Source of the DNA: Phaeotremella fagi
Lineage: Eukaryota; Basidiomycota; Tremellomycetes; Tremellales; Phaeotremellaceae
Direction: 5' to 3'
DNA: 64,000 nt
Assembly (NCBI GenBank): GCA_001599715.1
Contig: BCHU01000014.1
Coordinates: 682,001 to 746,000 of the forward strand
The translations under genes and the position numbers were made by a program. Below the pieces are notes generated by a model. It searched no databases. It saw only the letters and a program-made list of their open reading frames with translations, and was not told where the DNA came from. Positions 36,501 through 48,472 of the stretch are shown piece by piece (within the stretch, counting starts at the first letter, position 1; each line of letters begins with the position of its first letter).

Positions 36501-39422
36501 CTTTGAGCTGGGCTAACGGATACTTAGACATATACTGATTTGGCTTATCAAACCTGCACAATCACTGGTGCGCTACCTGGAGATAGCAGTGTGTCCGGTG
36601 CCGATTATGTAAGCCAGACTCTTGTGTTCTTAATTGATTGTATCACTAGCTGTCCAGCAAATATGAGTATCTGGTGGGAAATATATGGCGAGATATTGGT
36701 ATCCTTTGGGCGTGAGTTCTCACACATTTTAACCAATTAACACAAGGCAGGATGTATGTCATATACGCTATTTTCATTGTATTGGGAAGTCACCTTTTGG
36801 TGAAGGACACAGGTTCATCGTCATCCAAGATTTTTATCAATCGGCTAAAAGAAGAAAGAACACAAGAAACAGAATTACTTACAATGCCGAATAAAGTCCC
36901 ACAGGTACCCGAGACTTCTCTTTCAACAACGGTGGAGCCATCTCAAGCAAATGATGTTTTAGATTCTCGCACTTTTACGTACAGTGATGTTAACTACATT
37001 GTCAAACAAGGTGGACAGGACAAGAAACTACTGGTAAGTACTGCCCATGACTCAGAGACTGAACCTCTAGAACGGCTGCACTGGTATGGTCATACCTGGA
37101 CAGCTTACAGCTTTAATGGGAGCAGTAAGTTCATGCCACTTGATAAAGCTTACACAAAAGTCCGGTGCAGGTAAAACAACACTGCTTGACACAATTTCAC
37201 AACGAAAAACGACTGGCGTGATCGAAGGCTCATTCTCGGTTGGCGGGTCACCTCTCGATTCGGCTTTTAGCAGACGCACTGGTTTCTGCATGCAAGCCGA
37301 TCTTCATGACCCATATGCTACGTGAGTCTTACACCAAGAAACAATCTGATACTTTGCAGAGTCCGCGAATGTCTGCAATTTTCCGCCTTGCTCCGACAAG
37401 ATGGCTCTATTCCTCGACATGAAAAGTTGGCTTATGCGGAATACGTGATTGACCTACTAGAGATGCATCACATTGCTGACGTAAGTTGAACACTCAATGC
37501 GTTATTGTAGGCTGAGAATAAACAGGCAATCATTGGGAATTCGGATATCGGCGGCCTGGGCGTGGAAGAACGAAAGCGTGTGACGATCGGAGTAGAACTA
37601 GCGGCAAGACCAGACGGATTACTCTTCCTTGATGAACGTGAGCGTCAACGTCTTGTCTAGCTGATCTGTCTAGCTACTTCGGGTCTCGATTCTCAAGCTG
37701 CTTTCGAGATTGTTTCGTTTTTGAAGAAGATCGCTGTCGAATCAAAGTTGGCGGTTTTGTGTACCAGTAGGTACCGCTCTTTGTGGCTTCGAAAAGCGCT
37801 GATCAAGTCGGAAAGTCCATCAACCCTCTGGGGATCTTTTTGAAATGTTTGATTCGGTCGTACTTCTCGCACCTGGTGGAAACACAGTATATGCTGGCCC
37901 CACTGGATCGAATGCCCAGACAGTCTGCAAGTAAGTTCAATGAATACGCTTCGTCAGCTCACCAACAAGCTACTTCGGTCGATTTGGAGCTCCTTGTCCT
38001 CCGACTTCGAATCCAGCAGAACATATCCTTTCCACTGTAGCACCCGTGGGCGGTACGACTGTAGACTGGCCAGGATACTGGAGAAACAGCGTTGAGGCTG
38101 CAGTTCTCGTTGAGAAAATCGCATCCATCAACTCAGGGAAACACAGTTCAAACTCGGACAAAGTCTTATCAAACGCTGCTTCCTACGCCGCCCCCTTCTC
38201 GGAGCAAGTTGCTCAGCTTCTGACACGTCATCTCCGTGCACATTGGCGGAATGGATCTTACATTACCACAAAGCTTGTGCTAGCCGTTTACTTTGGTCTT
38301 TTCGTAGGCTTTTGTGAGTTCACAATCTTGAACAACAAGAGCTGATTCAGTAAGACTTGTACAAACTTCAACCCTCCATCATCGGAGTTCAGGCTCTCAC
38401 CCTAGGTCTACTAGTAGTCTCTCAAGCTGGACCCCCAATGATGGTGGATATTGCCTTTTTCTTCCAAAGCAGTTTCGCTCTCTTCGTTGGCCGTGAACGG
38501 AACGGGATCTACAGCTGGACATCACTTTTGACTTCACTGATCATCAGTGAGCTACCTGCGACGACTTTTTCCTTTGTGATCGTATACCTTTGTTCTTTGT
38601 GGACAATGGGCTTGGACAGTGGAGCTGGAGCTGGAGGTCTTGCATTGTGAGTGAAATCAATGAAAACGAGACTGAATGATATGCCAGCCTCTGTTTGTTG
38701 GTATATGGCTTGTTTGTTAGCACGATGGGTTCTGTGAGTTTGCCCATTTGCAATAGAGTTGAAAACTGAACGAGTTCAGTTGTTGGGCGCTGTTTGTCCT
38801 ACCCCATTTAGCGTGACCTTCATTCTCAGTACGATTCTTGCCTGTACGTCAAATTTTCAAATTTCCATGAAACGTAGCTCAAACCAGTTTCGTCTCTAGG
38901 TTGGAATTCCATGTCCGGGACGTTGGTCCCTCATAATCTTTTACCAAGTCCCTTCCACTACTTCTTCGGATGGATCACACCCCTAAGGTTCGCTCTGATT
39001 ACTTTTTGCCTTCCAAGCACGAAGCTCATGTCTGTGCTACTAGATTCCTATACGGCTCTTGGTTCTCAGCGGTCATCGCTCCACTACCTGTCACTTGTAC
39101 CGATCGCGACATCACGATGTTCAACATCCCAGATGCGCAAACGTGCTATGAATGTGAGTCATGTCTGGAAGAATAACCTGCTGATTCAGACGCGGAAATC
39201 TTCTTGTCTACCGCCACTGGTTATCTCGTAAATCCTAATGCTACGTCCCAGTGCGCCTATTGTCAATATACAACAGGGGCAGACTATACAGAGGGCCAAG
39301 GGTTCGCTTACGATCAAAGATGGAGAGATTGGGGTCTTTTCATACTCTTTGTGGTCTCAAATGTCGCTCTGACGTATATATGGACTTACTGCTTTAGAAT
39401 CCGACCTTTATTCAAGCGATAA
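33579..39422 (+). CDS. PDR-type (ABCG) full-size ABC transporter
   Basis: A pleiotropic-drug-resistance exporter with the (NBD-TMD)x2 layout, split by more than twenty short introns. NBD1 has Walker [12 protein letters not shown] with the Cys typical of fungal PDR proteins, signature [10 protein letters not shown], and WDN-x2-[10 protein letters not shown] 39-nt intron before SLKKPADV keeps the frame. NBD2 has [11 protein letters not shown] (rebuilt across an intron), the degenerate signature [25 protein letters not shown] and CTIHQPSG. The two membrane halves are hydrophobic exons at ~35.4-36.7 and 38.2-39.4 kb, ending [10 protein letters not shown] followed the catalytic exons and found no break, but did not check every junction in the membrane parts. 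An alternative start is 33639. Confidence 0.88.
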
Positions 39423-40188
39423 AATGTTGTTTTATGTGAGTTGCAGCTTTCTTGAGATAATAGAATGAGTATAATGCTGACTGATTTTGTCACTTAATCA
39501 GAACATGCAGCTCTGGTCGCCGCCTGGATGGTAGGAAGGGGTGAGCATGTCGAACAAAGTCCCACCACAGCACAACTGTGGAGTTTCCAAAAATACTCTT
39601 TTCGTAGAATAAATTGCAGATGCATAGAATGCAGATCCCTGTTGAACAACCAACGTTGAGAAACTAAATAAGCTGACCTATGTTGCCATATACAGTACTG
39701 TACAGTACATACGGTGCTTATAGTATAAAGTGAAATGCGTCTTCTTTCACTTTCAGTAGACAGATTGCATGTGTTTCATTAGGTCGAAAGTCTTAGACTG
39801 TCATTTCTAAGTCAGGGGAGCTTGATGCTCACTCAGTCCTCGGAAAGCACCCTGATGTCATCCGTTTGCTACAGAAACAATAATCGTACACTGGCTGATT
39901 ACATAGTTTGACCGAAAGCGAATCGAGATCTTCAGACAGTAGTCGCCTCTTCCCTGCTTCTTGCAGTTTGAGGGCCTTGGCTTTTCGCAACAGTGACTCG
40001 CTGGGTTCTGTCCAGACTTCTCAGAAACCAAGTCGATTCATGAAGATTTATTACAGAAACCCCGAGTTATGGTACAGCAAAATTGAGAAGATAAAAACGA
40101 ATTTTTCAGTGTCCATAAAACCGAACCCAATTGTCCATTTCATTCATTATAAGTTAGTAGATCCAATCGTGTTTTACTTTGAGTGAGA
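39423..40188. other. Intergenic region with a 14-bp palindrome
   Basis: The convergent 3' space between the ABC transporter and the lectin gene. It contains GTACTGTACAGTAC at 39695-39708, a perfect inverted repeat, followed by AT-rich sequence. A 92-codon plus-strand frame (39908-40186) shows no domain. No gene was called here. Confidence 0.4.
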
Positions 40189-42138
40189 TTACGAGGAAGT
40201 AGTCCAAACCTAGATGGCATTTAATCCATAGCCCAACACCATGACACCCTCGAACTTACTTGTTGTTTGTCAGATCCACATTGCCATGTTTGAACGGTGT
40301 AACCGTCAGCAGCTTTGAGATCGAGACATTGGGCTTCGTAATGTCAGCGTTAGTCCTGTGGGAATGAACAGACACTCACTTCCACCAGTGACAGCGATAT
40401 GGTTATCGTCAGTGTAGTACCAGTTCTGAGGGGCTCTGGCGGTGTTACTATGTGGGATTGATCAGTTTAGACCTCCTGCGACTTTTGTCACTCACCAATC
40501 GGCAAGTTTCATAACAACTCCGTTGGCTTGGTTGTCCGTGGCATCCAAACACAAGTTGAAGTTCAAAGATTTAACTTGACCACTTCCACGAGAGATTGTC
40601 CAAAGTTGTTTATCACCGAAAGTAGCACCACGAGCTTGACAATCGGTACTATGGACAGAAGATCAGTTCTGAACGCAGCGAGAAATATCCCGACTCACAC
40701 TACGACAGGGTTACCAGCTAAAGGAACATAGCCGTTGTTGATGTCCAGACATTTGGTAGCATCTCCGTTGGGATGAATGAATACCCCTGTAGAGTTGGCA
40801 CCGCTGCCAACGATAGGTGGGGTGGTGACGATTGGATCGAAGTAGTTGGAAGTGGTGAAGACTTGTTGGGAATCGGTACCACTACATTGCCAAGTTTGAA
40901 CCGTGGTTCCATCTTCTTTTCTGATGTCCAAACATTGGGCTAACACTGTGTCAATGGGATGTTCACCGTATTCGAAAGATTACTCACTTCCACCGGTTAC
41001 AGCAATGTGGTTGTCGTCAGTGTAGTACCAAGCTTCAGTTCCAGATGGTCCAGAGCTAGAAAGAGACGATGTTCAGCCAAAGGAGTTTGGACACCAAAAA
41101 CAAAAGTTCACATACCAAGGGGAGAAGAAAGCATAACCGCCGCTGTATGGGTTTGATCCAGTATCAAGACACATACCACTGGTATGGATGTAAATCACAC
41201 TGTTACCTTTTCTGATACCGAAAGCTTGGAAAGCGGATAATGGATCGGAAGAATCGAGACATGGAGCCCTGTTTACAAGATCAGTTCTGAACACTTGAAG
41301 GCTGCAATGTGCTTACATCTTTAAACCGGTACCACTGGCAATTGGGAAAGTTTGGTAGACAGAGGTAAGACATTTGGTGTTATCGCCGTTCAAATGGATT
41401 CTAGAGGCTGGATCGGTACCAGAGACAGAGGTGTCGGTCGAGTTGGAAGATCCAACGGAACCGCCACCGACGATTGGGTAGGTGACAAAAGTTTGGAAAC
41501 CTGATGTACCACACTGGGATTGTCAGTTCATTCTACTCAGACTTTGACTTACAGCTCTGGTTCCAGCGCAGACTCCGCTGGTACCACAGACAGCTTGGTA
41601 ATCGAGACACTGATTACCACCGGTGATTGCAATGTGTTGATCGTCGGTGTAATACCATCTGCGGGGGTCAGTACGCACTCTAATATTTGGATAATCAGCT
41701 TACTGTTGTTGAGTGGTGGCAGTGGAGTCACAAGGTGAGAGCCTCGTTTGTTGGTTGTCTTTTGGGCCTGGGAACGTTAAATACCAGCCAAATTTCAAAG
41801 GTCTGAACTCACTGGGTCCAGCATCCAAACATAGACCGGTACCGGCTAATTGAACAACTGCGTTGTTACCAGAAACAAGATTCCAAGAGATGGAGTTGTT
41901 GGTGGAACTGGTACAAGGGACGAACTCGAGTAGAGTTCCAGCTACTGGGTTGGCAGTACCCAGACAACGTCTCTGTACAGTGTCAGCAAGTGTACGTAGG
42001 TATCTTGGATGAACTCACAGTGGAAGAGAAACCAACTGGCGAGATGGTAACAGCAACTGTACCATCACGTCTGACGACAGGAAGAGGTGAAGCGGAAACC
42101 AAAGAGGCAGCTAATAATACTGAAATGGCGGCAATCAT
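40189..42138 (-). CDS. Secreted protein with three ricin-B-type lectin modules
   Basis: The start at 42138 gives a signal peptide (MIAAISVLLAASLVSASPLP). The body is built from repeated modules, each with Cys-Leu-Asp (CLD) sites and a recurring block: WYYTDDQHIAITGG near 41.6 kb, and WYYTDDNHIAVTGG near 41.0 kb and again near 40.4 kb. Each block is followed by QCLD and a Q-x-W motif region (TVQTWQC), the mark of ricin-B/beta-trefoil carbohydrate binding. Many short exons map roughly onto module edges. The last junction gives KQQVWTTSS, with the stop at 40189. There is no catalytic domain (no glycosidase or ribosome-inactivating part), so it is probably a secreted or wall lectin. The sugar target is unknown. 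Confidence 0.83.
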
Positions 42139-43495
42139 TATGTCTTGAGCAAAAGTCTTGAGGAAAGTGAGGAAGAGATAATTTTGAAAAACCTATCACT
42201 CCTATAATATACCTCGACGTTGTTGACTACTTTTGCACTATAACGAGGCTGGACGATAAATGACATCGGCAGGATCGGAAAGCGAGACTTTTAATATGGT
42301 AATGAATACAAAACTACGCCACGGTTTATGAACATTGAAATCAAGTATGTCCGATGAATCCATGCAGACCTCCTGAATGTCATGTCAGATTCAATGTAGA
42401 AACGATAAGTTACAGTTGAGTAACTGTACCTTCCAGTAAACTGGTACCTAGCGTGGGGGCTGCAGAAGAAAGAATCAATGTTAAAACTTCCAACCGAATT
42501 GGAGCACGACGCTGTTGACCAAAGTATGCACCTCATCATCCATCTCCTTGTTAAGTTACTTTTTAAGAACTAACAAACGGTGGCATATTATCGAATTGAG
42601 TTTGATACACGCCACAAACCAACCGATGAATCAGGCACTCGATGCCAAGGTTTCTTAAATTGAGTATCCGAGTAAGAAACATTCTTCGTTGTGGGGAACA
42701 AGGGAAACAATAAGAAGTCAAATGCATCTGATAGATTCCAAAGGTTGAGCTGATTAATTTGAGGCTGATTCCCAAATGTCTACTTTGAGATTGAGGTTAT
42801 CTATCTCCGTGGGTCACAAGGTATGTAAGATTAACTTGCTGTCTTCATGCTGTGCTGTAGTTTCTCAAGTGAAAACGTTTACCTTCGTAACGTAACAAGT
42901 TTCAGTGACTTGATCTTTCACAAACTTCAAGTTTCTAGAAAAGTTTGACACCGAATATAGTCATTTAGCTCTGTTGAGGGTGTTCCTTGCGACCTATCAT
43001 ATGATTTATGTGGCACCGAATGATTTTTGCTTTCGCGGTACTTAGTTTAATCAGCTGCAAGCGTTCCTTACAAAAAACTACAATTTGGTGGTATCTAAAC
43101 TAATTAAGCTCTCTATAGACGCATATGAAAAATGATATGTACAGTAGTATAGTTTTGACAAGAGCTATCAAGACCGTTAGACATGAATGAACGGAAGTAG
43201 CTTCGATACTTCTAGGTAAATTCAACAATTCACAGATACCCGCTTATGAGGCTGATGTAGCACCCTGAACAGTTCGTTCTTGTTTTGTTGACTCTTCATG
43301 ATTTCGGTCTCACGATTTCTGTCGTGGCCAAATAGCTGCTCTTAGAATCAGCTGTAGATAATCAACCATGATGCATAAACAAGTACGTAATGTTTGAGAG
43401 CGCTAACGAGGTACAGTATAAACATATATTGTCTGTTATCACCATCTCACATAATATCTCACAATTCACCAGTACATCTGCCGAAAATAGGCCAT
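42139..43495. other. Intergenic region, 1.36 kb
   Basis: The upstream region of the lectin gene and downstream region of the next secreted protein. Small frames on the minus strand (42291-42775) have no recognisable domain. AT-rich, and no repeat or RNA gene was seen. Confidence 0.45.
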
Positions 43496-44569
43496 CTATA
43501 CATCTGATCCACCACACACCGGACCTTCAATGTCAGAGTAGTCTGAGCTCGAACATTCACAGTCACCAAGAGTACTATAACCTTGATCTCCAGTCCAGAT
43601 TTTAACCGTTGCCCAAAAAGTGGCATCGTCGATTATAGCTGCACAGAAACCTGTAGTTACATCATTACTTTCAGTCGAAAGGATAGCAGTGAATAGTTGA
43701 TGAAAATCGTCCCATGTCGCATCAGCTACTCGATTACCATCGGCTGACCAAAATTGAAAATTGATTTGTGACCAATCTCGTTTGATGTTGTTGGAAGCGA
43801 AGTTGCCAACAATGAATGTGGCACTGAGATTTGCAGGTGCTCCGTCTGCATCTGTGATGTAAGAACCTTGTGTTAGGATAAGTGATAGGTTGTTGGGTTG
43901 AGTTTCGAGAGATCCATCGACCACGATAATTGGTTCATCAAGAGTAGTTTGTATATGACCGTTTGATAAGATTGTCTCTGTTCGTAGAGTTCTTTTATAG
44001 ATACCATCTTTCTCCCCAAACGACCAATCACCATTCTCCGACCAATCACTTAGTGGGTTCGCGTAGTCATCGACACTGTGCCAAGAGATGTATTCTGATA
44101 TTGTTGCTTCCCCTGTATTTGATATAGAACGACTTCGGTAAGAGTTGACCCAGCTTCCATGATAATCAGCAGCTGAATAGCGATTCGGAGCCTTGTATCG
44201 ACCATCGTAACCACCAATACATCGACATGGTTCACACGCAGCCTGCTTCCAACCTGAACCGACTTTACCACCGTTACATCGCATTGTTCGACTGTTGTAA
44301 TAACAAGTACCCCTGTTGTTTACATCTCCAGCGTAAAGGCATGTATAAACATTGCAGGAACCTGGAGTTCTGTCCTTTCTGTCGGTCAAATAACAACTAT
44401 CTCTCTCTTGAGGATTGGACCAAGCATTGGATCTTCGTGCATGGATACCGCCTGTGTTTTGGGTAAGAGAAAGTGAGCGATAGATTGAATCGTAAGACGG
44501 AGGAAGGTGGAGACCTGACACCATTGCCAATGAGAGACCGTAGAATATTGATAGTACTAGCAAAAGCAT
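43496..44569 (-). CDS. Secreted Cys-containing protein of unknown family
   Basis: A single-exon frame. The ATG at 44569 gives a good signal peptide (MLLLVLSIFYGLSLAMVSG), while the longer frame from 44653 would bury it. The mature protein (~335 residues) has a Cys-rich N-terminal region (CYLTDRKD, CNVYTCLYAG, TCYYNSRTMRC, ACEPCRCIGG; about ten Cys) ahead of a polar, Trp/Asn-rich region (SEYISWHSVDD, DWSENGDWSF). It closes with another Cys group (GDCECSSSD, VCGG). It keeps several possible N-glycosylation sites. I do not recognise the family. It sits next to the secreted lectin on the same strand, so both may act at the cell surface. Confidence 0.7.
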   Translation of the reverse strand: MLLLVLSIFYGLSLAMVSGLHLPPSYDSIYRSLSLTQNTGGIHARRSNAWSNPQERDSCYLTDRKDRTPGSCNVYTCLYAGDVNNRGTCYYNSRTMRCNGGKVGSGWKQAACEPCRCIGGYDGRYKAPNRYSAADYHGSWVNSYRSRSISNTGEATISEYISWHSVDDYANPLSDWSENGDWSFGEKDGIYKRTLRTETILSNGHIQTTLDEPIIVVDGSLETQPNNLSLILTQGSYITDADGAPANLSATFIVGNFASNNIKRDWSQINFQFWSADGNRVADATWDDFHQLFTAILSTESNDVTTGFCAAIIDDATFWATVKIWTGDQGYSTLGDCECSSSDYSDIEGPVCGGSDV

Positions 44570-45410
44570 TTCAGATTTGAAGTACTGTATCACACTGAAG
44601 CAAATTAAGATTGATGGGGAAACTTGAAAGCTCTCCTTCATTAAGTATGGCATCTTGGATCAAAAACCACGATACATCAACGGCCAATTGTTTGAATTGA
44701 GTAGCATTCCGTCCCTTTGAATGAATGCCAAGAATTGACATCCTTTTGAAAATTTGCAAACAAACACAAAAGTGGGTCAGTGCTGCTAATCTACGTTGGC
44801 CGTTGATGTAGATTCATTTCTTAAGCGAGAAAACCTTACCAAACACAGATTATGATTTTGCTTATGAATGATGCCAAGAAGATGAAACGCCAAATTTAGA
44901 CAGTAGTGCGATCTCTTTCCTCTTTCCCAAGGCGAGGCGGTGTAAACTAACGAGGCACAAAAGATGCGCCAAGTAATTACTGTTTATAGTTGGCAACCAT
45001 CATTGCATTTTGAATAAAGCATGGACCTCTGTTGTCGTGACAAAGCGCTCTAAGTCAATCATGAAATCAGTGTCACACCTTTGAGACAGCGACAATAGTG
45101 CTCTGAGTCTTACAGGCTTTTTTCACAATTCCAGAGTGGGGCTGTCCACAGCCAATGAAGTACCGAACCAATAGATTGAAAATCTCTAAGTCAGAATGCA
45201 TGAAAGACTTGATGAGAATTATCAAAGTCTGTGTGGTCTATGCTCAAGATGAGATTCATACACATCCGTAAATCAAATGTGATACAATCTCAAATCCTAA
45301 TCCCCTCCTCCAAAAAAACTAAAGTAGCCCCAAACTTCCCTCGCTTCGATCAACCACCAGACAAATCACCACCGTTCAAAACGTATGTGTCGTAGCTGGG
45401 AGTAATTTTG

Positions 45411-45902
45411 TTACCATGGGTTCTCGGGATCAGGTCTAGTGATACGAATCCATTGTTCCATGGAAGCACCGAGAGTGATTGATAAACTACCGAAAGACAT
45501 GGAGACGTTTAAAGGTTCAACACCTGTATCGCGAATGATTTCCAGAATTCGAATCAAATAATGAAAGGCTTCGTCATCTTCGATCGATGATGTGGATTGA
45601 TTTTCGTTACATTCATGATTGATGTTGAAAATTTGAACCTCGCAAGTCATTTGATTTGTGGATGAGTTGTTGTGACAATAAAGTTTGGTTGGGTTTGGGT
45701 TTAAGTTTGGTTTTGGTTTTGGTTTTGGTTTTGGGGTCGGGTTTGGGGTTATTCCTATGGTTTTGGTTTGGTTTTTCGTTTCTGGGTTGAGATGAGAAAC
45801 GAAAGTGAGAGTTTGAAATTTCAAAACTACTTGATGGTTACCGCGGATTTTCGGTGATACACACTTGGCGTGGACCGTGCACGAAATCACGTCACACCAC
45901 AA
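45411..45902 (-). CDS. Doubtful ORF with Pro-Lys/Asn repeat
   Basis: An open frame of 163 codons with no ATG at its upstream end (it opens on GTG). It contains a PKPKPKPNLNPNP stretch made by a G/T-rich hexamer-like repeat at about 45690-45760, then an orderly C-terminus (LNVSMSFGSLSITLG). It could be the last exon of a gene whose 5' part I cannot find, or chance. The flanks (44570-45410 and 45903-46207) hold nothing I can support. Confidence 0.22.
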   Translation of the reverse strand: MWCDVISCTVHAKCVSPKIRGNHQVVLKFQTLTFVSHLNPETKNQTKTIGITPNPTPKPKPKPKPNLNPNPTKLYCHNNSSTNQMTCEVQIFNINHECNENQSTSSIEDDEAFHYLIRILEIIRDTGVEPLNVSMSFGSLSITLGASMEQWIRITRPDPENPW

Positions 45903-46207
45903 TCACCCCGCGCACCCAATGAGCCACATTATTCGGAGGCGGTCTTCGAGGTTCAGAATGACATTCTTGCCTTTTGCAAGATACAAGGAACGTTGGCAGA
46001 ACATTGAAACACATTCGCAAGCCTTAGGAAATGTTAAAAGATAGTGGTAGAAGTTCTGAAGCAAAACAATGCCTACGTTTCCAAAACTAGAGGAAAGCAT
46101 TGAAAATGCTGTAAGTAGCATATTATATGAGCAAAAATATGTAGTGTACCTATAAATCAAATACCATCTGTGTACAAATCCAAAGATCTTTTCTGATCCA
46201 ATGTTCG

Positions 46208-48472
46208 TCATACCACCTCCGCATCATTTCCAGACTTCACCGGTCCATCCACTGTCCTACCCTTAGTCCCAGGTTTCGCCTTAACAAAATCAAACTTCTC
46301 ATGCAACTCCGCCAACTGTCTTCGTTCATCATCACCAAGATCAACTTCATCCCTATCAGCCAAAGCCTCATACATCGTCCAACGATGTCCATCTTCATCA
46401 ATCACCTCTTTGATCGGAGTCGGCAGATCTTCACTCCCATCTGTCTTCTCCATTGAATCGGTCACTTCTGTCTTCTTCTCTTCTTCGTCTAGATTCTGAG
46501 GTTGAGAATTGGCAGCCCTTGCTGCCATTATAGCTTCCATTTGACGCTGGGCATCCGCAGCGTATTTACATTTTGATCGAATCGTTTTACCGTATTTGTA
46601 GAATAGAACGGTGAAGGGTACACAAGCGGCCGCTAGAAAAGCCGGCAAAGCAGCCGCCCAATGTATGCCTAGAGCTTCGTACCTACAGCATATAATTGTT
46701 TAAAATGGTATCGGAGTATCAAACGGGAACTCACATTTGATTTGTGAACAAGGGGAAGGCAGCACCGAACAAACTTCTGAGACTGCGGCGAATGTTAGTT
46801 GTTCCACAAGCAAAAACATCTTCATTAAGGATCAGAAATCACTTACACTGAGTTTGCAGCCAAGACAGAAGCCGCGTAGATGGTATAAGTATCAACGAGA
46901 TACGCCAAGATACTCAAGAATAGAATCACCAGTCCTGTTCCGAATGGGATTGTGATTAAGACTATAGGAAGAATTTTCCCTGATCAGCTAATTCATCTTC
47001 AATGGCAGTTCTGATAAACTCACTGGGCGCGATCCAAGGAAGTGACGGAGAATCAGTGGCTGCAAATCCAGCAAGTCCAATGACCAGTAAAACACCAGCC
47101 CAAATGGAACTTGGTAATCTATCTTCTGGTTCCGCTCTTCCACCCTTCTTCTTCACTACCTTTTGATATTCGGGATCAACGTAGACAACCGAAAGAATGA
47201 TAGCCAAGATGACTCCTACCAAAACCCCCAGAAATGCGAGTCCACCGATTCCAGCACTCCAACCTCTACCTTTTTGGAATACGATTGGATAGGCTGAGAA
47301 ACTCAGATACAATGTACCGTAAATGATAGCAGTGTAGATTGTCAGAATCAAAACGATTGGCTCTAAGAATAGAAACTTCCAAGGTCGAATCATCGCAGCT
47401 TTAAACAGAAGTGGTAGTTGAAGCTTCTGTTTAGCGTCCGCCCTGAACCTGTACTCCCTACCAGTTGCTCTTGAAAGTGTCTCTGCCCTTTGTCGCAAAA
47501 GAGTTGGAGCATAAGTCTCCGGTGTGAAGAAGATCAAAACGAGTAACAATGTACCACAGAAAGCTGTCAGAAATATCATGATGTATCGCCATCCGATAAT
47601 CGACAAAAATCCGCCGCTAATGGGTCCTTACAAGGAATCAATAACGCCTTAAACGCAATAAAGAACAACTTACCCAGCGCAGGAGCACCGAAAGGCGAAG
47701 CACAAAAGATAGCCATCGCCAAACCTCGACTATTGGAATCAAAGACGTCGGAAATCACTGCTCCCGCATTGGCTAAGGGTGAGCTACCGAAAAACCCAGC
47801 TAAGAATCTGAACGCTAAGATAGCACCCATGTTAGGTGAAGCTATCGTTAAACCCGTCCAGAGTGTGAGGAAAGCGTAAGAGATGATGAATATGATTCTC
47901 CTTCCGTAAACTTCGGAGAGGGGTGCCCAGAATCTATGTATAATCAGAAAGAACACTGAACTCGGTGGAATACGTGGACCAAGCTCTTTCAAACACCAAT
48001 TCAAACTTACAGAGGACCAAACGCGAAACCTAAAACGAACAAAGCTAAAACAGCGACGTTAGAGAAAAATGCCACAAACCAAAACCAAACACTCACAAAT
48101 CCCAGCAGTCACCAATTCCTGACTAGCCCCAAATTCCTCAATCAAATCTACGACACCACCAGAGAATGCACTACTACTAAGAGCTACCGCCAAAGTCACC
48201 AGTGAAACAGCAACGATGGTAGACCATTTATAAGTTGGTGACCATCTTTGTGGATCTTCCGGATCGTTCGATATCCAATCGACGAGATATGGATCTTCCA
48301 GAGTTCCTTTACCTGGATATTTGTGGTTCAGGATATCTTCGAAGGGGGTGATGTTTAGACGCCATGGATATTTTTTTAGGGTGTAGGTTGAAGGTGGGTC
48401 TTTTGTTTCCGGTGGATACGTATTTCTGGACAGTGATTGATGATCCATTGTGAGTGAGGAGGATGTTGACAT
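46208..48472 (-). CDS. MFS transporter, DHA1 drug/polyamine type
   Basis: A twelve-helix major facilitator of the drug:H+ antiporter-1 group (Tpo/Flr1-like). The start at 48472 leads a cytosolic N-tail with [16 protein letters not shown], a signature of this fungal group. Motif A follows ([13 protein letters not shown]), with the helix-4/5 segment [17 protein letters not shown], then [18 protein letters not shown] (motif C region) and a central loop [17 protein letters not shown]. The C-terminal tail is charged (46208-46500) and Glu/Lys-rich. Several ~50-nt introns interrupt the gene. It lies directly downstream of a same-strand Zn2Cys6 regulator. The substrate is not predictable. Confidence 0.9.

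Noticed and set aside
39908..40186. 92-codon plus-strand frame at the end of the lectin gene
   Set aside because: It overlaps the last exon region of the lectin gene antisense and shows no domain.
40189..42138. Lectin gene considered as a complete ricin-like toxin
   Set aside because: Only carbohydrate-binding modules are present, with no catalytic chain or other toxin domain.
45690..45765. GGTTTT-like repeat resembling telomere repeats
   Set aside because: Irregular, inside an open frame, and not the expected fungal telomere unit. Simple-sequence DNA is the better reading.
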